From Aquatica leii (taxonomy: Eukaryota; Arthropoda; Insecta; Coleoptera; Lampyridae): 64,000 bases of DNA. Position 1 is the stretch's first letter. Each line of letters opens with the position of its first letter. Where the stretch lies: positions 81,782,520 through 81,846,519 of the forward strand of contig CM069432.1 in the NCBI GenBank assembly GCA_035610365.1. The letters are read 5' to 3'. The notes beneath the pieces were generated by a model. The model made no database searches. It was not told where the DNA came from and saw only the letters and a program-made list of their open reading frames with translations. This document shows positions 59,021 through 64,000 of the stretch, piece after piece. A program made the position numbers and the translations under genes.

Positions 59021-59163
59021 GACATTTTTAAGATTATAACCATTTTTCCCTATTTACATCTTATCAAAAGGATTTTATATAATGTAAACACAAAGCATAA
59101 TATGAGGGAAATTTGATAGCAGAGCCACCTCATAGTATAAATTTACTATGTATTAATAATAGT

Positions 59164-59239
59164 ACGTAAATGGCAATACAGATGGAAACGTTAGTGCCAA
59201 ATCAGCTTTCAACGTTTTCATCTGTTTGGCTATTTACGT
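59164..59239. repeat. 76-bp near-perfect hairpin
   Basis: acgtaaatggcaatacag... pairs with ...ctgtttggctatttacgt over 29-bp arms with four mismatches and an 18-base loop. It looks like a miniature foldback element. Confidence 0.75.
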
Positions 59240-62200
59240 GTTATAAAGCATAATCTTTTTTATCAGACTGACTGAGTTTTTTTGATTTCTTATTTGTAAA
59301 ATTCCTTTCAATTCTGTCACTATTTTTTCATTCTGGTTTTTGCTGTTTTTCTTTGAAAATTTTTGTAATACTAAGTAACATAGACTTTTATTATTAAGTA
59401 TATTAGTAGGTAGAAAAGTAGTATTTTTTTAACCGCAGGTAAATAATATTAACTATTACTAATTTTATGATAATAATATAACACTTTTAAAGAAAAAAAC
59501 TTTACAAAACGACCTATCAAAATTTAAAAAAGTTTTTTTTAAGGTTTTGCTAATTTTAACAAAAACAACTTACGTTCTCTATATATTTCGGTATTTTAGA
59601 TCACAATTACGTCAAATTTAATTAATATTAAACTAGTGACAACTGTCACAATCACAATATAAAATACTCACATGATTTTTAGTTTGAAATCAATATCTTA
59701 AATTTTAATTAGATTTAGTAACAGTTAACATTAAAACTATTTTAAATTCATTTGTTAAAATACATAACCTGCTTTTCAATAGTAAAGTCTGAGTCTAAAA
59801 ACATAAAATTTTAAATTTTAAATTAAAAACAATTTAAAACGTTTATTCAAAAATTAATTAAAAAAAATTTTAAAAAAGTTTTAGAGTATTTTTGTGCTGA
59901 AAGATTTTGTCCACTACATACATAAATAAATGTTTTTAAAAATGTGTTTTGCAATTGTTATTGTTGTGTTATTATTTAGTTTGAACTGGAAACCATAGAA
60001 ATATTTAGTTTAAGCAAAGTTAAAAAAAATAGTAAACACATTTTTGTGCAATTATTATTTTGGTTTGTTATCCAAGATTGAATGAAGTGTGAAAAACATT
60101 GTCACAATTATCACCATTCACTTCCATTGAAATCTATTTACAAGCGTAATTAGTAGCAAATATTTTTATGGTGCACTGTAATGCTTTTGACACATTTAAA
60201 ATAAAATTTTAACGTAAAAAACTAATTGATCTTTTAAAAAAAGAATATAAATTCAAATGAAATAAATAATTTTTTCAATATAATTTTGCATTATACATTT
60301 TTTTTAATTATTAAAGTGGTAGCTTAGAAATTCTGAATTCAGTTCTTTCGTCGCCCCATACATAAACATCTAAAACTGTATTACTAAATAACTTCACAGA
60401 CATAAATAAACATGATCGTATTACGCCGTACGTCAAATATTTAGTAGTTTTTTTAAGCATACACATATTTTGGTGTATTTTATTAAATGCATAGAATAAA
60501 CTTACTGAAGTTTATCTAAACATCGTTATCTTGTATTATAATTTTGTAATAACCATGACAAATTTAAAAACTAATTATGTACTTCGATTTAGCACATTAA
60601 AAGTAGTAGTATTGCTGCAAACGTTTACTACTTACAATTTCAAAAAAATTTTTTAAATTTCAATAATGATTTCGTAAAAACTCGAAAGTTAATCTATTTA
60701 AATTAATAGTAATGAACACCAAAAAATTTAATGCAATATATATATTTGTTATATCTAATCAATCTACAGATATACGTTCTTTTAGTCTTTTCTGAGGCGT
60801 CAATAGTCCGGCTTTGATAAAAGGAAACGCCAAAGTTATTCGAAATAAGACGTTGAATACAAGTTGTGTATTATAGACAATAATACAAACTGATTGCTGT
60901 TTTTAGTACTCCCAAAAAAGTCAAATACGTAGACTTACGGCTACTAATTTTCATCAAAATTTTAATTAGTTTTCATCACAATTTTTTAAATATCTATGTT
61001 TAATTTATTTTGTTAGAAAATAAATTTAGACATAAAAATTTACTATTGTTCAAGAGTGTGGTATTTTTCTTTGTTTTTTACTTTGTTTTTAAATATGTTT
61101 TAAGTAGAAAAATAAATTTGTTTTTTTGCTCTTTTTAAAAAGCTAATTAAAAATTGTGAATTTATCGTAATTAATTGATTCTGTTTGTTCGTTTTATTAA
61201 TGCTAAAAGTGTTCCTTTTGGTCTAATTTTTTAACAAATGTTTTACTGTGGTTTTCGTTTATATAAAAACAAACATGCATGGTACATATATTTTCATTAT
61301 ATAACAAATGCTCGAGTATATATTCGTAGCACTGGGTATAGAAACTGAAAAAATATTCTGTAAGCGTACAGAACCTATCTGCTTAAAATCTTTGTTATTG
61401 GTTTAAGCTACATTCAGCAAAATACTTTTTTCTTTACTCTAAATTAATTGATGTATTGGCAACTAGCTCACTACACTGGAGTGAAACATCAAGTTGCGTT
61501 TATTTCCTTTGTTGTCTCTTCGAGATCAAACTTGCTAATCTTTTTTCATTTAGTAGTGCTGCTAACACACTTGTTCTTGTAAATCTTTATTTTTACTTTT
61601 TGAGATTTTTTTTAGGCGCTTATTAAATTAAGCTTAGTTGCATTTATTTTATCGGCCACTATTAAAGAACTAGTCTATTTTATGGAAACTTTTTTTATCA
61701 GAAAAATAAATATTTTTATTCTGTTAGAAAAAATTTAACATTAAACGACTGAAAAATATACGTAGAATTAGGCACTAAACATACAAAACTTAATGCTTTT
61801 TTGCTTAGCAAACGTTTTGCATGGGGAGCAAAACTATTAGTGAACTAATAACCAAATTTGGTTTATCGAAACATCTACTAGCTATTCTGTTGTATGTTGT
61901 GCCAAGACTGCAACATGTTTTATTGCAGAAGGGATATTTTGCAGTCCGCAGCTACTAGGTAAAATTTCCAACCTTTTGTTAAATTATCAAATTGATCTTA
62001 ATACAGTTGCTGTAGATTTTTTAATATTAGTTTTTAATTTCCGTTTATAAAAATTTTTGTGTTTTTAAAGAAGTCTGTGTACCCAGTCAAATCATGGCAA
62101 ATTATTTTTAAATTATTTTATATTTTTGCTATAATCTAAACATATAACAAACATTTTTAGACACAAAAGAAGTAACAAAAATCGTTAATCTGATGATTTA

Positions 62201-62320
62201 AAAGCAGATGATCAAGTGTTCTACCATGCAAACTTTTGTTCTAATCAGAATTTTATATTTTCTCTTGATCCTTTTATAGTTTATTTGCCCATCTTCTTAC
62301 ACTTGTTCCGATTTTAGTAG
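59240..62320. other. AT-rich sequence, no gene seen
   Basis: Only A/T runs and random short frames. Around 61440-61520 the minus strand carries cttgatg followed by a short stem, faintly like the decayed hammerhead at 45.85 kb; too weak to annotate. Confidence 0.4.
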
Positions 62321-62332
62321 GAACGACACGAA

Positions 62333-63271
62333 GTGTTTTTCCAACTATTATGTGTCCCCGTTTTCGGGTGGTTATTTTTAGGAGAAATAAATAAAAAACT
62401 TTTAACTGACCATGCCATTTGCAACTTAAGCGTCATAGAAGAACTAAACCAAAACATAAGTTCTGGGAAACAGAAAACATGCAAAGCTGTTCTTCAAAAT
62501 CCCGTGAAGAAATAAAATACAAGCAATATTTTGCAAACAACACAATCAGAAATGAATCTGGACGTTTTGTAATTGCTTTGCCGTAGAAATTCAACCCAAA
62601 TTCAATAAGAAATTTTTTAGAATTTGCGAAATTGCGAGGTTTTAATTATAACGAAAATCACATAAAAATAAGTTTGCCCGGGAGAAATCTAATGCATTTA
62701 TGAAAGAATATTTACATTTAAATCATATGCGCGAATTAAATCTGCTCGAAAATTGTAAAGATGGCGGTTATTTTCTTCTACATCACGCCATATACAAAAT
62801 GTAGAGTGTTATAACAAAAAATCGCGTTGTTTTTGACACCTCTTGCAAAACCACACACGGTAAATTGTTAAATGATTGTTTAATGTTAGAACCAGTGCTA
62901 CAGGACAATTTATTTAGTATGTTATTAAGATTTTTGCGAAAACTTCCAGAAGTATGAAAAAATACTGTATAGGTTTAATAAAAATGAAGCTATAAGTCTT
63001 TGAATTACACACCCTTACATATGGAACCCGGCCAGCATCTTTTATTCCAATTACATGTTTAAAAGAAGTAGCATCAGAAATTGATTCTCGTAAACCCAAA
63101 ACTTCAAAATTGATTTGTAACGATTTTTATATGTATGATTTGATAACCGGACATAATAACGAACGAGAGTTAACTAACATTCATAAAAAATTAGTAAAAA
63201 CGTTAAGTAATAGTGGCTTCAATTTATGTAAATGGTCGTCAAATAGTAATAAGGTTTTAGATGTGAAGTAA
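62333..63271 (+). pseudogene. Third BEL/Pao remnant: RT region
   Basis: It opens with FGWLFLGEIN (the BEL linker before RT). It continues with NTIRNESGRFVIALP (62540-62584), then GGYFLLHHAIYK and RVVFDTSCKTT (62763-62858), LEPVLQDNLFSMLLRF (62888-62935) and VTYGTRPAS-like sequence. It ends with NDFYMYDLITGHNNE (about 63120-63165). The YxDD box reads YMYD, so the first catalytic Asp is Tyr. At least four frame changes. The sequence differs from both other BEL copies. No LTR seen; it ends where the Penelope repeat begins. Confidence 0.75.
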
Positions 63272-63312
63272 TAACATTCTGCTGAACTTTCATTGTTTAT
63301 TATTTTGAAATG

Positions 63313-63368
63313 AATATACACAACGTTTCGATTGCTGTGGTATCTGCAATCGTCATCAGGTGAATACT
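63313..63368 (-). ncRNA. Hammerhead-ribozyme fold in Penelope terminal repeat
   Basis: Read on the minus strand: stem I strand (63368-63360), core CTGATGA (63359-63353), one extra C (63352), stem II gattgc/gcaatc (63351-63346 with 63335-63330) closing a 10-base loop, GAAA (63329-63326), then ACGT as a minimal self-complementary stem III, and a GUU cleavage triplet ending at 63322. Stem I closes with 8 of 9 pairs (63321-63313), including one wobble. Penelope-like elements are known to carry such minimal, dimer-forming hammerheads. The extra C between CTGATGA and stem II is non-standard, so activity is not certain. Confidence 0.65.
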
Positions 63369-63472
63369 AACAAACTTAGAAACTACTGGAGATTATATAC
63401 AAAAGACATGTTCGATGAAGCGTTCAAGCGTACAAAATCAATTTAGCGTAACAGATTAATTAACAAAATTAC

Positions 63473-64000
63473 TTAGTCATGTTTAAGTTGTTTTAGAGGT
63501 TCGATAAGTGGTTTCCATATGTTGCTTATCTCGACACTTGGCTGGCTGAAAATTTTGTTGTTGTTGTTAATGAACGCCGCTTCTTTAAATTTCCGTTTGT
63601 ACCAATGTTCCTCTCTGTGTATGATTTTTGCTTCCGACCATTTCATTCGATGTTGGTTATCCCACGAATGTTGCGCGATGCCGGACTTAGAAGTCTCTCC
63701 TCTCTGTGTGTTCGTCTGATGTTCTTTCAGTCTGATGTCAAGTGGTCTTTTGGTTTCCCCCACGTATGATTTACCACATTCACATGGAACTTGGTAAATA
63801 CAGTTTTGGGAATCTCGACTTGTTTGTGGCTTTGTGTTGGAAATTATACTCCTAATGGTGGTGAATGATTTGAACACTGTATTTAAGTTGTAGCTTTTCC
63901 CTATACGTTTTATTGATTCTGATAAACCTTTGACATATGGGATGCTCAGCAATGAATTTGACAACCTAAAACAAAAGAACTGCCCAATTCACTGCTGAGC
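63473..64000 (-). CDS. Penelope-like element: GIY-YIG endonuclease end (partial)
   Basis: C-terminal part of a Penelope retroelement polyprotein; the RT lies beyond the right edge. The frame is open from the window edge to a stop at 63473-63475. The first residues in view lead into SIPYVKGLSESIKRIG (the P-Y-x-x-G linker seen before the endonuclease). Counting from 63964, CIYQVPC is at residues 55-61 (the GIY motif reads CIY), with ECGKSYVGETKRP at 62-74 (YIG reads YVG) and the catalytic-type Arg in IRLKEH (77-82). GIY-YIG nicks target DNA for integration. No stop or frameshift is visible, unlike most elements here. The hammerhead-bearing terminal repeat follows at once, as expected. Confidence 0.9.

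Noticed and set aside
61440..61530. Hammerhead-like stem on the minus strand
   Set aside because: cttgatg and a short stem are present, but the GAAA block and cleavage triplet are absent.

Overview
The window is AT-rich eukaryotic, most likely insect, DNA; the mix of elements suggests a large beetle-type genome, but that is inference. I found no intact host gene, tRNA or rRNA gene, and no bacterial-style operon. Almost every recognisable coding signal belongs to a transposable element, most of them broken by stops and frameshifts.

Layout from left to right. 1-2.3 kb: decayed Penelope-like terminal repeat (1073-1260) and one copy of an unnamed ~430-bp interspersed repeat (1941-2254). 2.9-3.6 kb: a TATA+Inr promoter-like site and a Ty1/copia integrase remnant. 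5.1-5.3 kb: a perfect tandem duplication. 10.0-12.9 kb: a minus-strand non-LTR retrotransposon carrying a nested 600-bp pogo-like MITE. 13.6 kb: a scrap of another LINE reverse transcriptase. 15.6-17.2 kb: a complete but dead mariner-type transposon with TA duplications and 116-bp TIRs. 17.5-18.5 kb: a Crypton-like tyrosine recombinase; a second one lies at 38.1-38.5 kb. 20.6-25.7 kb: an old BEL/Pao element with both LTRs and a CTCTT duplication. 26.2-28.7 kb: a BEL/Pao gag-PR-RT remnant followed on the same strand by a Ty3/gypsy remnant. 38.7-39.1 kb: a solo gypsy LTR with an ATAT duplication. 48.0-54.6 kb: a Ty3/gypsy element with nearly identical LTRs and a GTAA duplication. 55-57 kb: piggyBac and PIF/Harbinger remnants. 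57.4-58.3 kb: a tandem dimer of the 430-bp repeat. 58.6-59.0 kb: a possible P-element-like remnant. 62.3-63.3 kb: a third BEL/Pao remnant. 63.3-64.0 kb: the 3' part of a Penelope-like element, with a GIY-YIG endonuclease domain and a hammerhead-ribozyme fold, running off the right edge. The rest (28.8-38 kb, 39.1-48 kb, 59.3-62.3 kb) is AT-rich sequence in which I see little.

The most interesting system is in the gypsy element at 47958-54606. Downstream of integrase, in the slot where errantiviruses carry env, it has an extra reading frame. That frame encodes an OARD1/TARG1-like macro domain (predicted ADP-ribosyl hydrolase) followed by a CCCH zinc finger. The decayed relative at 27.6-28.7 kb carries remnants of the same integrase-macro-CCCH arrangement, so the module looks like a stable part of the family and not a one-off. 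It suggests a retroelement that captured a host ADP-ribose eraser joined to an RNA-binding finger, possibly to counter PARP-type defence or to act on its own ribonucleoprotein. The function is inference; the domain calls rest on visible motifs.
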